DNA of 64,000 nt from Gilliamella sp. wkB7 (lineage in GTDB: Bacteria > Pseudomonadota > Gammaproteobacteria > Enterobacterales > Orbaceae), in the NCBI RefSeq assembly GCF_001693435.1, contig NZ_CM004509.1:2837643-2901642 (forward strand), in the 5' to 3' direction. Both the position numbers and the translations under genes were made by a program. Under the pieces are notes generated by a model. The model did not search any database and was not told the DNA's origin. It saw only the letters and a program-made list of their open reading frames with translations. Within the stretch, counting starts at the first letter, position 1. The number at the start of each line of letters is the position of its first letter. This document shows positions 48,014 through 58,057 of this stretch, one piece after another.

Positions 48014-48952
48014 ATGTCTAGTTATCAACGCGATGGTTTATTATTGTTTGTTGGTATAGGTGTATTGCTAATTGTAGCATCTACGATTGGTTGGTGGTTG
48101 AAACGACGTTTAAAAAGTCCAAATAGTGTCATTGATAATTTAAACAAACGCATTAATGCTTGGTGGGTGATGGTAGCTATTTTTGCCATCGCTATTTTTT
48201 TGGGGAAATTTGCCGTAATTATTCTCTTTTTTATTGCATCAGGTATTGCTTTGCGTGAGTTTCTTACATTAACGCCCATTACCCGTTATGATTATTGGCC
48301 TTTACTCTTCGCTTATTTAATCGTGTTACCATTGCAATATATTTTAGTTGCTGTGTCGTGGTATGAATTATTTTGTATCTTTATTCCTGTTTATGGGTTT
48401 CTATTTTTCGCTATTTTAGCTGCAATTACTGGATCGACTCATAATTTCTTAGTAAGAATAGCTGAAGTGCAATGGGGATTGATGATTACCGTCTATAGCA
48501 TATCTTTCTTGCCTGCATTGCTTACTTTACCCATCGATCATTATCAAGACCGCAATTTATTGTTGATTGTTTTTCTTGTATTTGTTGTTGAACTATCAGA
48601 TGTCTTACAGTATGTATTTGGTAAGCTATTTGGTAAACATTCAATTAGTCCTAATTTATCACCATCCAAGACTATTGAAGGCTTTATTGGCGGTATTCTT
48701 TCAGCTAGTTTGATAGGTGCATGTTTATGGTGGATTACGCCTTTTAGCTTTATTCAAGCTGGTTTAATTTCACTCATGATCACCTTACTTGGCTTTTTAG
48801 GTGGATTAGTTATGTCGGCAATTAAACGAGATAGAGGAGTAAAGGATTGGGGAAAACTTATTAGTGGCCACGGTGGTGTGTTGGATCGTTTAGATTCTAT
48901 CTGTTTTGCGGCACCTATTTTTTTTCATGTTGTACGATATTATTGGGTATGA
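48014..48952 (+). CDS. ynbB: Phosphatidate cytidylyltransferase (YnbB/CdsA-like)
   Basis: Makes CDP-diacylglycerol from phosphatidate and CTP in the inner membrane, the activated donor for the YnbA-like enzyme. The about 312-residue protein has eight or so membrane segments and the CdsA signature near the C terminus: SAIKRDRGVKDWG...GHGGVLDRLDS. The frame is open from 47987 but the ATG at 48014 has GGAGGGAAAC directly before it and is preferred. In E. coli this gene comes second (ynbA-B-C-D); here it is last, so the cluster is rearranged. Confidence 0.88.
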   Translation: MSSYQRDGLLLFVGIGVLLIVASTIGWWLKRRLKSPNSVIDNLNKRINAWWVMVAIFAIAIFLGKFAVIILFFIASGIALREFLTLTPITRYDYWPLLFAYLIVLPLQYILVAVSWYELFCIFIPVYGFLFFAILAAITGSTHNFLVRIAEVQWGLMITVYSISFLPALLTLPIDHYQDRNLLLIVFLVFVVELSDVLQYVFGKLFGKHSISPNLSPSKTIEGFIGGILSASLIGACLWWITPFSFIQAGLISLMITLLGFLGGLVMSAIKRDRGVKDWGKLISGHGGVLDRLDSICFAAPIFFHVVRYYWV

Positions 48953-49088
48953 TGATAAATCTTATTAAGAAAAGCTGAAAGATAGTATAAATTGCAAAAA
49001 AATTTGCATATAAAAAAGAGCAAAAAAATTCAATTTATGATATAAATACTAAAATGTATTAACTTAAGATATATAGAAGGACAATAAT

Positions 49089-49352
49089 ATGTTAAAAGAA
49101 CAAATGGTAGTAAAAAATTCAACTGGATTACACGCACGCCCAGTAACAACACTTGTAAAACTAGCAGGTCGTTATAAATCAACAATTGAACTCGTTTACA
49201 ATGATAAAGCGATTAAAATGAAAAGTATGATGGGTTTATTAGGTGCTGGCGTTAAAGGTGGCTCTACTGTTGAAATCATTTGTGATGGTGAAGACGAACA
49301 AGCTGCAATGGATGAAATCCGTGAATTATTTGCTACAGGTTTTGGTGAGTAA
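49089..49352 (+). CDS. HPr-family phosphocarrier protein
   Basis: An 87-residue HPr-like protein that should carry a phosphoryl group from enzyme I to a PTS permease. The phosphorylation site is H15 in TGLHARPVTTLV, and S46 in KMKSMMGLLG matches the regulatory serine region. It differs clearly from enterobacterial PtsH (MFQQEVTI...), so it is probably an accessory HPr rather than the housekeeping one. A 26-bp palindromic terminator follows. Enzyme I is not in the window; the fructose-type EIIA and EIIBC genes are 1.9 kb away. Confidence 0.88.
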   Translation: MLKEQMVVKNSTGLHARPVTTLVKLAGRYKSTIELVYNDKAIKMKSMMGLLGAGVKGGSTVEIICDGEDEQAAMDEIRELFATGFGE

Positions 49353-49392
49353 TTAATTGATAAATTAATTAAATTAACATCAAAAAATTATT

Positions 49393-49424
49393 ATTCCGTC
49401 GACTTAAGTCGACGGAATTGTTTT
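49393..49424 (+). terminator. Perfect palindromic terminator after the HPr-like gene
   Basis: ATTCCGTCGACTT/AAGTCGACGGAAT, a 26-bp perfect palindrome, followed by TGTTTT. It lies 41 bases past the stop and also faces the end of the convergent permease gene. Confidence 0.85.
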
Positions 49425-49475
49425 AAAAGGGCATTAACTAAATACTTTCAAGTAGACCTATTTTAAAAGATTACT

Positions 49476-50858
49476 TTAATCTTTAATGATTGAATTCAAT
49501 TCATGATGATCAATCGATGGTAATAACTTAGTAAAACCTTTGGTCAAAAAGACTAAATAACAAAATCCAACCGCTAACCAAACTAAGCCAACAATCATCG
49601 CAGTCTCATCGAGGCTGGTCCATAGCCATAACGAAAGTAAAACACCAATAACTGGTAATACACCATATTTAAATAAAACTTTTGCTGTTTTCGTTTTGAT
49701 ATCACATAGATAACTTTTAATTACACATAAATTAACAAATGTAAAAGCAACTAAAGCACCAAAGCTAATCATAGAAACAACCAAACTAAGATCTAGTACC
49801 AATGATAACAATGAAAAACAAGCCACAAACAATATTGATAAATAAGGTGTTCTAAAACGAGGATGGACTTTAAAGAAAATCTGTTTAGGTAACACACCCT
49901 CGCGACCCATCGCATAAAATATTCTTGAAACACTGGTTTGTGCTGTCATTGCTGATGCAAAAACACCCGTAAGATAAGCAGATTGGAAAAAGTTATACAT
50001 AAAATCATTTCCATACTTACCAAGTATCTCTTTTAAATTACTTATGGAATCTACTTTACGCATTACATCCAAGCTAGCGGTATCTTTATTAGAAGCAAAA
50101 TCTGTCCAATTAGGATAGGCTAAATGAGCACTATACGAAACAACTAAGAATATACTTCCCGCAATAAGAACCGTCCATATAATGGCTCTTGGTAATGATT
50201 TTTGTGCATCATTTGATTCTTCTGCCAGTGTCGCGATAGCATCAAAACCCAAAAAGGCAAGACATAATATTGCTGCGCCAGACATTAATCCGCTAAAATC
50301 ACCTGCATTAACAGCCAAAGGTCTTATCATTGCTTCAGGTGTTAAACTTACATTGGTTAAAGTTAAGAAAATAAATAATCCAATAAAAAACATTTGAACA
50401 ATAATCAAAGTAAAGTTCACTGAATTAATTAATTTAATCCCTAAATAATTTAAAAAGCTGACACTACATAATGAACCAAGCACAAATACATAAGCAGGAA
50501 TGCTTGGGAAAGCTTCATTAAGATAGATACCCAAAACCAAATAATTTAATATTGGTAAAAATAGGTAATCAAGAATTTGCGCCCATCCCACTAAAAAACC
50601 AATTCTTCCACCAAATGTATGTTGTACATACGAATAGGCAGAACCAGCAATAGGTAGTTTATTTGCCATACGACAATAACTTAATGCTGTAAAAAAGATC
50701 ATTGCTAGAGTGATAACATAGGCTATAGGTAAGTGTCCATTACTGGCAACGGTTACTTCCCCATAAGTGGTAAAGATCCCTAAAGGAACCATATAAGCTA
50801 AACCAAATGCAATTAATGCAGGTGTGGTTAAAACTCGTTTCATTTTTATTGCGGACAT
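49476..50858 (-). CDS. APC-family amino acid/polyamine permease (PuuP-like)
   Basis: A 460-residue permease with about twelve membrane segments. It follows E. coli PuuP (putrescine importer): GLAYMVPLGIFTTYG near the start, PIAGSAYSYVQHTFGGRIGFLVGWAQILDYLFLP, a central LAFLGFDAIATLAEES motif, and SFGALVAFTFVNL. PuuP or a similar polyamine or amino acid substrate is likely. GAGGAGCAAAATTAGTC precedes the ATG at 50858. No other puu genes are in the window, so the substrate stays open. Confidence 0.85.
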   Translation of the reverse strand: MSAIKMKRVLTTPALIAFGLAYMVPLGIFTTYGEVTVASNGHLPIAYVITLAMIFFTALSYCRMANKLPIAGSAYSYVQHTFGGRIGFLVGWAQILDYLFLPILNYLVLGIYLNEAFPSIPAYVFVLGSLCSVSFLNYLGIKLINSVNFTLIIVQMFFIGLFIFLTLTNVSLTPEAMIRPLAVNAGDFSGLMSGAAILCLAFLGFDAIATLAEESNDAQKSLPRAIIWTVLIAGSIFLVVSYSAHLAYPNWTDFASNKDTASLDVMRKVDSISNLKEILGKYGNDFMYNFFQSAYLTGVFASAMTAQTSVSRIFYAMGREGVLPKQIFFKVHPRFRTPYLSILFVACFSLLSLVLDLSLVVSMISFGALVAFTFVNLCVIKSYLCDIKTKTAKVLFKYGVLPVIGVLLSLWLWTSLDETAMIVGLVWLAVGFCYLVFLTKGFTKLLPSIDHHELNSIIKD

Positions 50859-51218
50859 GACTAATTTTGCTCCTCTGTCCCAAAAAACAATAAAAAACTA
50901 CTAAGTATAGTTTTGCCTTTTTACCCGCTGAAAGCGGCAGGGAATTCTCCCACATTATTATAATTATGCAAGCTAATTTTGAGCTTATTAACATATAAGT
51001 GTGTAATTTTTGAGCTTGCTATTTTATAGGGAATTATTTTTAGTCATATCAACAAAAATCTCACTTTGATAAAGCCAATTTAAGAGATACAAATTTTGTG
51101 ATCTATATCTAATTATTTCTTTGTTTCAGGAGATGTCAGTATAAGTAAAAAGCGTTATATTTATTATCATTTGCAGATAATTTAATCTGTAAATACTTAT
51201 CAATAGAAGGATATATTT
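50859..51218. other. Intergenic region between permease and PTS genes, with a CRP half-site
   Basis: 360 bases between divergent genes. TGTGATCTATATCTAA (51097-51112) has one good CRP half-site and a poorer second half, about 114 bases before the EIIA ATG. Bases 51123-51141 (GTTTCAGGAGATGTCAGTATA) look like a shortened relative of the 38-bp repeat. No gene was recognised. Confidence 0.4.
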
Positions 51219-51653
51219 ATGACCTCAATTCCTGTTGTACCTGTTGAATTAACTAATGATGTAATAAAACAAAAATCATCGATCATTCGATTAATGGCAC
51301 AAAAAAGTCAAAATTATTTAATTGATGTTGAAAAATTTGTTGACGATGTTATGGCACATGAACAAGAAATGGAAACGGATGTGTTACCCGATATTGCATT
51401 ACCCCATGCTAAAAGTGGTGGCGTAAGTATTCCATTTATTGCAGTTGGCAAATATAGTGAGGGTATTATTTGGAACAATAATAATAAAGTTAAATTAATT
51501 GTAATGATTGGTGCTCAAGAACATGCTAATAAAGAACATTTGGCCATTATTGCTAAATTAGCGACTAAGCTTGCTGATGATGATTTTATTGCTGAATTGT
51601 TAAATAGTGATATTCAAACCATTGCTAATAGGGTTAGAGGTATTTATGAATAA
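51219..51653 (+). CDS. Fructose-type PTS enzyme IIA
   Basis: A 144-residue cytoplasmic PTS component that receives phosphate from HPr on a histidine. The active-site stretch PDIALPHAKSGGV has the family LPHA pattern. Fructose-family length and fold (mannitol/fructose EIIA). The EIIBC gene begins within its last codons (8-base overlap), so the two are translationally coupled. A sugar cannot be named from this alone. Confidence 0.9.
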   Translation: MTSIPVVPVELTNDVIKQKSSIIRLMAQKSQNYLIDVEKFVDDVMAHEQEMETDVLPDIALPHAKSGGVSIPFIAVGKYSEGIIWNNNNKVKLIVMIGAQEHANKEHLAIIAKLATKLADDDFIAELLNSDIQTIANRVRGIYE

Positions 51654-53037
51654 TAAAAAAATTGTAGCCATTTGCGCCTGTACAGCAGGGATGGCGCATA
51701 CCTATATAGCAAGACAAAAAATAGAAAATGAAGCTAAAAAACGTGGTTGGGATTGCAAAGTTGAAACACAAGGTGCAGCAGGTATTGAAAATGTTTTAAC
51801 TGAACATGATCTTAAAAGTGCCGATGTCATTGTATTGGCAACTGATATATCAATCGAAAATGCCGAGCGACTTGAACCTTTTAAAAATATTATCAAAGTC
51901 AGTACGGGTGAAGCTGTCAAAAATACCGTCAATATTTTCAATAATGCAGAGCAAATATCGACGAAAATAGTCAAAGATAATATTGGTACAGAAATCTTCA
52001 GAGCTTTAAATACGGGAATCAGCAAATTTTTACCTGTCATTATTGCATCAGGGATTCTGTTTTCAATTGTGTTAATGACAGGTGATGTTACTAACAATAC
52101 CATTTTACCAAGCAATCAATTCTTTGATGACCTTCAACAAGTTGCTTTCTATGGTTTTGCAATGATGGTACCCGTTTTAGCTGCATATATGGCCTATTCG
52201 ATTGGTGGTAATGCGGCTCTTGCTCCAGCCTTCATTATGGGGTATGTCGTTAATAATCCAATTGGTGTCAATAACGTTAGTACCGGATTTATCGGTGCCA
52301 TGATTTTTGGGATTCTAATTGGTTATTTTGTTAAATGGTTTAAAACAGTTAAAGTACATCCCGTCATTGCTTCAGTGATGCCTGTTATGATTATTCCAAC
52401 AGTAACACTATTAGTAATGGCCCCGATCTACATTTATGGTTTATCCTACCCACTGGATTGGTTTGTGAAAGCCATGGTTGCAACCTTAAAAGGGATGTCA
52501 CAAGTCAATGCGGCATTTTTAGGGATTGGTATTGGGATATTAGCAGCTTTAGACATGGGGGGACCATGCAGTAAAGCCGCAACAGCGTTCACTTTAGCCG
52601 CAATGGCTGAAGGTGTTTATGGTCCTAATGGGGTTTTCCGTATGTGCTGTGCGATCCCTCCTTTAGGACTGGCTATTTCTTCATTAATTATTTCTCGATC
52701 CAAATACAGTAAAGAAGAAAAAGAGTTTGGTATTACGGCATTTTTCTTATCATTAGCCGGTATTACTGAAGGAGCCATTCCATTTGCAGCCAAAGATCCA
52801 AAACGGGTAATCATTGCTATAGTTGTAGGTACTGCTATTGCAGGTATGCTGGGTATGATCAGTGGTATAGACTCATTAGTTGCTTTTGGAGGGCTTGTTG
52901 CTTTAGGTGGGGTAACAAAAGGCGCAATGTGGTACGTTATTGATATGTTTATTGGCGCATTGATTATCGCTGCGATCTTGCACTTCACTAAGAAAGCTCC
53001 AGTAGAAACGGAGCAAGCCATTGAGAATGAATCATAA
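51646..53037 (+). CDS. Fructose-type PTS enzyme IIBC
   Basis: About 463 residues. The EIIB domain at the N terminus has the phosphocysteine C12 in CACTAGMAHT (family C-P-T-G-x-A-H-T, here with T-A in place of P-T). The EIIC permease part has about ten membrane segments; DMGGPCSKAATAF and AKDPKRVI are typical of fructose-type EIIC. The open frame starts at 51607, but the ATG at 51646 matches the EIIB start, has AGAGGTATTT upstream and overlaps the end of EIIA by 8 bases. The transported sugar is unknown; fructose or a similar ketose is the family default. Confidence 0.92.
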   Translation: MNNKKIVAICACTAGMAHTYIARQKIENEAKKRGWDCKVETQGAAGIENVLTEHDLKSADVIVLATDISIENAERLEPFKNIIKVSTGEAVKNTVNIFNNAEQISTKIVKDNIGTEIFRALNTGISKFLPVIIASGILFSIVLMTGDVTNNTILPSNQFFDDLQQVAFYGFAMMVPVLAAYMAYSIGGNAALAPAFIMGYVVNNPIGVNNVSTGFIGAMIFGILIGYFVKWFKTVKVHPVIASVMPVMIIPTVTLLVMAPIYIYGLSYPLDWFVKAMVATLKGMSQVNAAFLGIGIGILAALDMGGPCSKAATAFTLAAMAEGVYGPNGVFRMCCAIPPLGLAISSLIISRSKYSKEEKEFGITAFFLSLAGITEGAIPFAAKDPKRVIIAIVVGTAIAGMLGMISGIDSLVAFGGLVALGGVTKGAMWYVIDMFIGALIIAAILHFTKKAPVETEQAIENES

Positions 53038-53042
53038 AATAA

Positions 53043-53075
53043 GTTACACCGTCAATTATGGCGGTGTAACAGTTT
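53043..53075. terminator. Terminator between EIIBC and the convergent amidohydrolase gene
   Basis: Stem GTTACACCG/CGGTGTAAC with a 10-base loop TCAATTATGG, followed by AGTTTA. It is just past the EIIBC stop and could serve both convergent transcripts. Confidence 0.75.
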
Positions 53076-53085
53076 ATCAATCCAT

Positions 53086-54777
53086 TTATAATGATTTATC
53101 TTGTTGATAGACTACTTTACCACCGACAATAGTTGTCAAAACTTTTACATTTTGCATATCCGTCGCGGCAATTGTAAACGGATTGCGATCTAAAATGATA
53201 AGATCTGCAAATTTACCTTTTTCAATCGAACCAATATATTCATCTTGTTTTAATATATAAGCCGCACCAATGGTGGCACAACGTAATACCTCTTTAGCGG
53301 TTAAATTACGGTCGCTATTTAACCGTGGATGATCGGTATCGATTTGTCTGGTCATGGCAATTTGAAAATCATACCATTCATTTAAAGGATCAATTGGCCA
53401 ATCACTACCAAAAGCACAATGAACACCTGCATCGATATACTGCCCATGAGCTTCTAAACCATGATAGCGTTTTTCACCAAAAAGAGTTTGATATTGTTCA
53501 ACCATGGCTGAGCTGCATCCTGCCCATTGAAATGAAAATACCACACCAGCATTTAACTGTTTGTATCTAGCAAATTGATGTGCAGCGCTTAGCTCATTGT
53601 GCGCTGTGCTTGGACGAATATCAGCATCTGGTAACGCTTTTCGCATCTTCTCGATTGCATTAAGAACAACTTCAATTGCGCCTTCACCAACGGTATGCAT
53701 ATGAGGGTGGAAACCCGCTTTAGACGATTCTAAAATCAAGGCATCTAACATTTCGATCGAATAATAGAGATCGCCGTAACGATCTTTTTCATCGGCTAAG
53801 TTATAAGGTTTAAGTAAACGAGCGGTCATCAAAGGCTGTTGCATCACCCCATCAACGAATAACTTTATATGTGATACTTTGATACCTGGTTTTGGTTGCC
53901 AATTTTTATCATCATAATGGGCAGCAAATTGCTTCACTTTATTGACTACGTTAGGGATATCTTCAATTGATGAAACATCATCAGGTGGAAGTTCTCGAGC
54001 ACCAAATAAGCGAATAGTTAATTGATCTTGTTTTTGTAATTGTAAAAAAGCATCGGCTTGCGTTTCAGTGATACGGGCATCCATAACCGCAGTAACGCCT
54101 TGTTTGTTTAATTCGGTTTGTGATAATTTAGCAACATTAACAGCTTGCTCATCCGTTAATTTAGATATACTATCAAAGGCACGCATGGCAGGGGCATCTT
54201 CTAAGATGCCATTTAATTCGCCATCAACTGTACGGCCGATTTTGCCATCGGTAGGTTCTGGTGTATTCCTATCTAAGCCAAATTTTTCTAATGCAATGCT
54301 ATTGGCAACTAAGGTATGGCAATCATTTGAAAAAAGAATTACTGGGCGCGAAGTGTTAAGACGGTCAAGATCAAAACGAGTAATATCTGTACCTACTGGA
54401 AGAACTTCTTGTCTTAACCATCCGCGAACTTGCAGCCAATGGTTGTTGTGATTTGTAGAATCTTTATCTAAGTATTCTTGAATAATCGCTAAAGTATCAT
54501 CAATGGTTAAACTTTGATAATTTAAATTACATGAGGATAATTGCATTCCTCCCCAAAAAGTATGTAAGTGTGAATCGATGATCCCAGGCATCATGGTTTT
54601 GCCTTTTAGATCATAAATGGTCGTTTGGTTATTAACATAGTTCTGGTTATTTATTTCTTGTGTACTACCCGTTGCAATAATATAGCCATTTTTAATGGCG
54701 ATAGCTTCACAAACAGTGTCTTGTTTGTCAGCGGTGTAAATATAGCCATTAACATAAATAACATCAGCTTTAGCCAT
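53086..54777 (-). CDS. Amidohydrolase (YtcJ-type)
   Basis: A 563-residue metal-dependent hydrolase of the amidohydrolase superfamily. The first metal ligands are in DSHLHTFWGG (H-x-H), further conserved parts are the PHMHTVGEG and GSDWPIDPL stretches, and the C terminus ends in the usual ADLIILDRNP strand. The YtcJ-like group acts on amide or ester bonds of small molecules with unknown natural substrates. GAGGAATCACTTATA precedes the ATG. It is a single gene convergent with the PTS EIIBC gene and divergent from matP. Confidence 0.88.
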   Translation of the reverse strand: MAKADVIYVNGYIYTADKQDTVCEAIAIKNGYIIATGSTQEINNQNYVNNQTTIYDLKGKTMMPGIIDSHLHTFWGGMQLSSCNLNYQSLTIDDTLAIIQEYLDKDSTNHNNHWLQVRGWLRQEVLPVGTDITRFDLDRLNTSRPVILFSNDCHTLVANSIALEKFGLDRNTPEPTDGKIGRTVDGELNGILEDAPAMRAFDSISKLTDEQAVNVAKLSQTELNKQGVTAVMDARITETQADAFLQLQKQDQLTIRLFGARELPPDDVSSIEDIPNVVNKVKQFAAHYDDKNWQPKPGIKVSHIKLFVDGVMQQPLMTARLLKPYNLADEKDRYGDLYYSIEMLDALILESSKAGFHPHMHTVGEGAIEVVLNAIEKMRKALPDADIRPSTAHNELSAAHQFARYKQLNAGVVFSFQWAGCSSAMVEQYQTLFGEKRYHGLEAHGQYIDAGVHCAFGSDWPIDPLNEWYDFQIAMTRQIDTDHPRLNSDRNLTAKEVLRCATIGAAYILKQDEYIGSIEKGKFADLIILDRNPFTIAATDMQNVKVLTTIVGGKVVYQQDKSL

Positions 54778-54902
54778 TATAAGTGATTCCTCAAAATAAA
54801 GATCGAAATGAAAGCTGAACGATAGCAGATTTATAAAAAATTTGTCAAATGCAATAATTTTCTTTATTGTGTGAGAAGATTATGCTAAAACTAAACAATT
54901 TA

Positions 54903-54915
54903 GTTACAGCGTCAC
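54903..54915 (+). promoter_or_regulatory. matS-like site just upstream of the matP start
   Basis: GTTACAGCGTCAC matches the matS consensus GTGACRNYGTCAC at 12 of 13 positions (G to T at position 3). It ends 11 bases before the matP ATG. MatP binds matS sites across the Ter macrodomain; this placement suggests direct control of matP by its own product. Found by eye. Confidence 0.55.
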
Positions 54916-54926
54916 AAGGTGAGTCA

Positions 54927-55391
54927 ATGAAATATCAACAATTAGAAAACCTTGAATGCGGTTGGAAATGGCACTATCTTGTAAAAAGGCATTTAGAGGG
55001 TGAGTTAATTACTCGTTATATCGAAAAAAGTGCTGCACAACATGCCGTAAATGAACTATTACTATTAGAACATAATCCAAAAGGAGTGGTTAATTGGATT
55101 AATGAGCATTTAAATCCCGATTTAGATAATCGAATGAAGCAAACTATTCGGGCTAGGCGAAAACGTCACTTTAATGCTGAACAACAAAATACAAGAAAAA
55201 AATCCATTGATTTGGAATTTTTAGTTTGGCAACGGCTCGCTAATTTAGCAAAACGCCGAGGCTGTACTTTGTCGCAAACCATTACACAACTTATTGAAGA
55301 CGCTGAGCAAAAAGAACAATATGCAACAAAAGTATCGACAATCAAGGAAGATTTACAGTCGCTTCTTGATGCAAAGCTTGACGATAACTAA
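54927..55391 (+). CDS. matP: Macrodomain Ter protein MatP
   Basis: MatP binds matS sites and organises the Ter macrodomain, tethering sister Ter regions at midcell until late in division. The 154-residue protein follows E. coli MatP closely: it begins [15 protein letters not shown], has the central four-helix part ending [18 protein letters not shown], and the C-terminal ribbon-helix-helix [23 protein letters not shown]. The open frame starts at 54867, but the ATG at 54927 gives the family start and has AAGGTGAG just upstream; the 20 extra codons are rejected. topA follows 28 bases later. Confidence 0.95.
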   Translation: MKYQQLENLECGWKWHYLVKRHLEGELITRYIEKSAAQHAVNELLLLEHNPKGVVNWINEHLNPDLDNRMKQTIRARRKRHFNAEQQNTRKKSIDLEFLVWQRLANLAKRRGCTLSQTITQLIEDAEQKEQYATKVSTIKEDLQSLLDAKLDDN

Positions 55392-55419
55392 CTCAACTAC
55401 AGGATAAATAGGCTTAATT

Positions 55420-58020
55420 ATGGGAAAATCCCTTGTTATTGTGGAATCACCAGCCAAAGCAAAAACGATCAATAAATATCTAGGCAAAGATTTCGTGGTT
55501 AAATCAAGTGTGGGACATATTCGTGACCTTCCAGTAAGTGGGAGTAGTCAACGTGCCGAAAAAACCACAAAAGATAAAGCTGAGAAAAAAGTTAAACGTT
55601 CAGAAAAACAGGTTTTAGTCGACCGAATGAGTGTCGACCCTTATAATGGCTGGAAAGCGCATTACGAAATTTTACCCGGTAAAGAACGGGTTGTTGCTGA
55701 ACTAAAAAAACTTGCTAAAGATGCTGACATGATCTACCTCGCAACTGACTTGGATAGAGAAGGGGAAGCAATTGCGTGGCATCTAAAAGATGTAATAGGG
55801 GGTGAAGACAGTAAATATCGTCGTGTAGTATTTAACGAAATTACTAAAACCGCGATTAAAAATGCGTTCAATGAACCTGCTATGTTAGATATGGATCGCG
55901 TTAATGCTCAGCAAGCTCGTCGTTTTATGGATCGGGTTGTAGGCTTTATGCTATCACCTTTACTTTGGAAAAAAGTGGCAAGAGGATTATCAGCAGGGCG
56001 TGTACAATCCGTTGCTGTTCGATTAGTGGTTGAGCGTGAACGTGAAATTCATGCCTTTATTCCAGAAGAGTACTGGGATCTGTTTGCCGATCTAAATACA
56101 GCCAATAATGAACTGTTAACGATGCAAGTTGTTCAATATAAAAATGAAGCCTTTGAACCAAAAGATAAAGTTGCTATTGATATTGCTTTAGCTGAGTTAA
56201 ACAAAAATCAATATCAAGTCATCAATATTGAAGAAAAACCAACGAAAAGTAACCCAACCGCACCGTTTATTACTTCAACCTTGCAACAAGCTGCTAGCAC
56301 TCGTTTAGGCTTCGGTGTTAAAAAAACAATGATGCTAGCACAGCGTCTGTATGAAGCGGGTTACATTACTTATATGCGTACTGACTCAACCAATTTAAGT
56401 CAAGATGCATTAACGATGGTGCGAGATTACATTGGTCAGAATTTTGGTGATAAGTATTTACCTAAATCAGCAAATGTTTACAGCAGTAAAAAGAATTCCC
56501 AAGAAGCACACGAGGCGATTCGCCCGTCCGATGTGAACGTTATTGCTGATAACATTAGTGATGTTGAAGCAGATGCATGTAAATTATATCAATTAATTTG
56601 GCGTCAATTTGTTGCCTGCCAAATGACATCGGCTGAATACAACTCAACAACGCTCACTGTAAAATCAGGTGATTTTACCTTAAAAGCTAAAGGGCGCACG
56701 TTGCGTTTTGATGGTTGGACTAAAGTGCAACCTCAGCTTTCTAAAAACAGTGAAGATAAAATATTACCTAGAGTTGCTGTTAATGACGAATTATCGTTAA
56801 TTAGCTTAAATCCTAATCAACATTTTACCAAACCACCTGCGCGGTATAACGAAGCCTCTTTAGTTAAAGAGCTTGAAAAACGAGAAATTGGTCGACCTTC
56901 AACCTATGCAACTATCATTTCAACCATTCAAGATCGCGGTTATGTGCGTTTAGATAATCGCCGTTTTTATGCGGAAAAAATTGGTGAAATTGTAACAGAT
57001 AGACTAAATGAAAATTTTAATGATTTAATGAGTTACGATTTTACTGCGCGGATGGAACATGCTTTAGATGAAATCGCCCATAAAAAACAAGAGTGGCGAG
57101 AAGTTCTTGACCAATTCTTTAGCGATTTTAGTGCCCATCTTGAAGTGGCGGAACAAGCACCAGATAAAGGCGGTATGCAACTTAATCCACTCGTATTAAC
57201 ACCTGAAATTAAATGTCCAAATTGCGGACGAGAAATGGGCATTAAAACTGCTGGAACAGGGGTGTTTTTAGCTTGTTCGGGTTATGCATTACCGCCTAAA
57301 GAACGCTGCAAGCAAACCATTAATCTCATTCCAGAACATGAAACATTAAATATTTTGGAAGAGGCCGAAACGGCAGAAACGGATGCTTTAAGGGCGCTTA
57401 AACGTTGTCCAAAATGTCATACAGCCATGGACAGTTATTTACTCGATAACGAACGCAAATTACATATTTGTGGTAACAATCCAATTTGTGATGGTTCTAT
57501 CATTGAAAAAGGTAACTTCAAGGTTAAGAGTTACGAAGGTCCAATTATTGAATGTGAAAAATGTGGATCAGAAATGCACTTAAAATCAGGGCGTTTTGGT
57601 TTATATATGGGATGTACTAATCAAGATTGTAAAAATACACGTAAAATCTTAAAAAATGGTGATGTTGCACCACCAAAAGAAGATCCCGTTGATTTACCAG
57701 AGCTACCGTGTAGTAAATCTGATGCTCATTTTGTTTTACGTGATGGTGCCTCAGGTATCTTCTTGGCTGCGCATAACTTTCCAAAATCAAGAGAAACACG
57801 TGCACCATTGATTGAAGAGCTACAACGCTTTAAAGATCGCTTGCCAGAGAAATTTATTTATTTAACTCAAGCACCGAATAAAGATCCAGATGGAAATCCA
57901 TCCATTGTACGTTTTAGTCGTAAAAGCAAACAACAGTATGTCACTTCCGAAGTTAATGGAAAATCGACTGGCTGGGTAATGCAATACATAGACGGTAAAT
58001 GGGTAAATAGTAAAAAGTAG
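55420..58020 (+). CDS. topA: DNA topoisomerase I
   Basis: Relaxes negative supercoils by cutting one DNA strand. The 866-residue protein has the Toprim domain ([18 protein letters not shown] at the start, [16 protein letters not shown] with the metal ligands), the catalytic tyrosine in [10 protein letters not shown], and three C-terminal zinc fingers ([31 protein letters not shown]...[22 protein letters not shown]). It is very close to E. coli TopA (865 residues). It follows matP and precedes cysB; topA-cysB is also the E. coli order. The strong TopA frame is not interrupted. Confidence 0.98.
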   Translation: MGKSLVIVESPAKAKTINKYLGKDFVVKSSVGHIRDLPVSGSSQRAEKTTKDKAEKKVKRSEKQVLVDRMSVDPYNGWKAHYEILPGKERVVAELKKLAKDADMIYLATDLDREGEAIAWHLKDVIGGEDSKYRRVVFNEITKTAIKNAFNEPAMLDMDRVNAQQARRFMDRVVGFMLSPLLWKKVARGLSAGRVQSVAVRLVVEREREIHAFIPEEYWDLFADLNTANNELLTMQVVQYKNEAFEPKDKVAIDIALAELNKNQYQVINIEEKPTKSNPTAPFITSTLQQAASTRLGFGVKKTMMLAQRLYEAGYITYMRTDSTNLSQDALTMVRDYIGQNFGDKYLPKSANVYSSKKNSQEAHEAIRPSDVNVIADNISDVEADACKLYQLIWRQFVACQMTSAEYNSTTLTVKSGDFTLKAKGRTLRFDGWTKVQPQLSKNSEDKILPRVAVNDELSLISLNPNQHFTKPPARYNEASLVKELEKREIGRPSTYATIISTIQDRGYVRLDNRRFYAEKIGEIVTDRLNENFNDLMSYDFTARMEHALDEIAHKKQEWREVLDQFFSDFSAHLEVAEQAPDKGGMQLNPLVLTPEIKCPNCGREMGIKTAGTGVFLACSGYALPPKERCKQTINLIPEHETLNILEEAETAETDALRALKRCPKCHTAMDSYLLDNERKLHICGNNPICDGSIIEKGNFKVKSYEGPIIECEKCGSEMHLKSGRFGLYMGCTNQDCKNTRKILKNGDVAPPKEDPVDLPELPCSKSDAHFVLRDGASGIFLAAHNFPKSRETRAPLIEELQRFKDRLPEKFIYLTQAPNKDPDGNPSIVRFSRKSKQQYVTSEVNGKSTGWVMQYIDGKWVNSKK

Positions 58021-58028
58021 GTAAGAAC

Positions 58029-58057
58029 ACCTGAAACTGTGTCAAAAAGTTTCAGGT
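58029..58057 (+). terminator. Hairpin after topA, overlapping the dispersed repeat
   Basis: ACCTGAAACT/AGTTTCAGGT (10-bp stem) with loop GTGTCAAAA. It overlaps repeat copy C, and its right arm is part of that repeat. No T-run follows, so it is more likely a processing or stabilising hairpin than a classical terminator. Confidence 0.5.
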
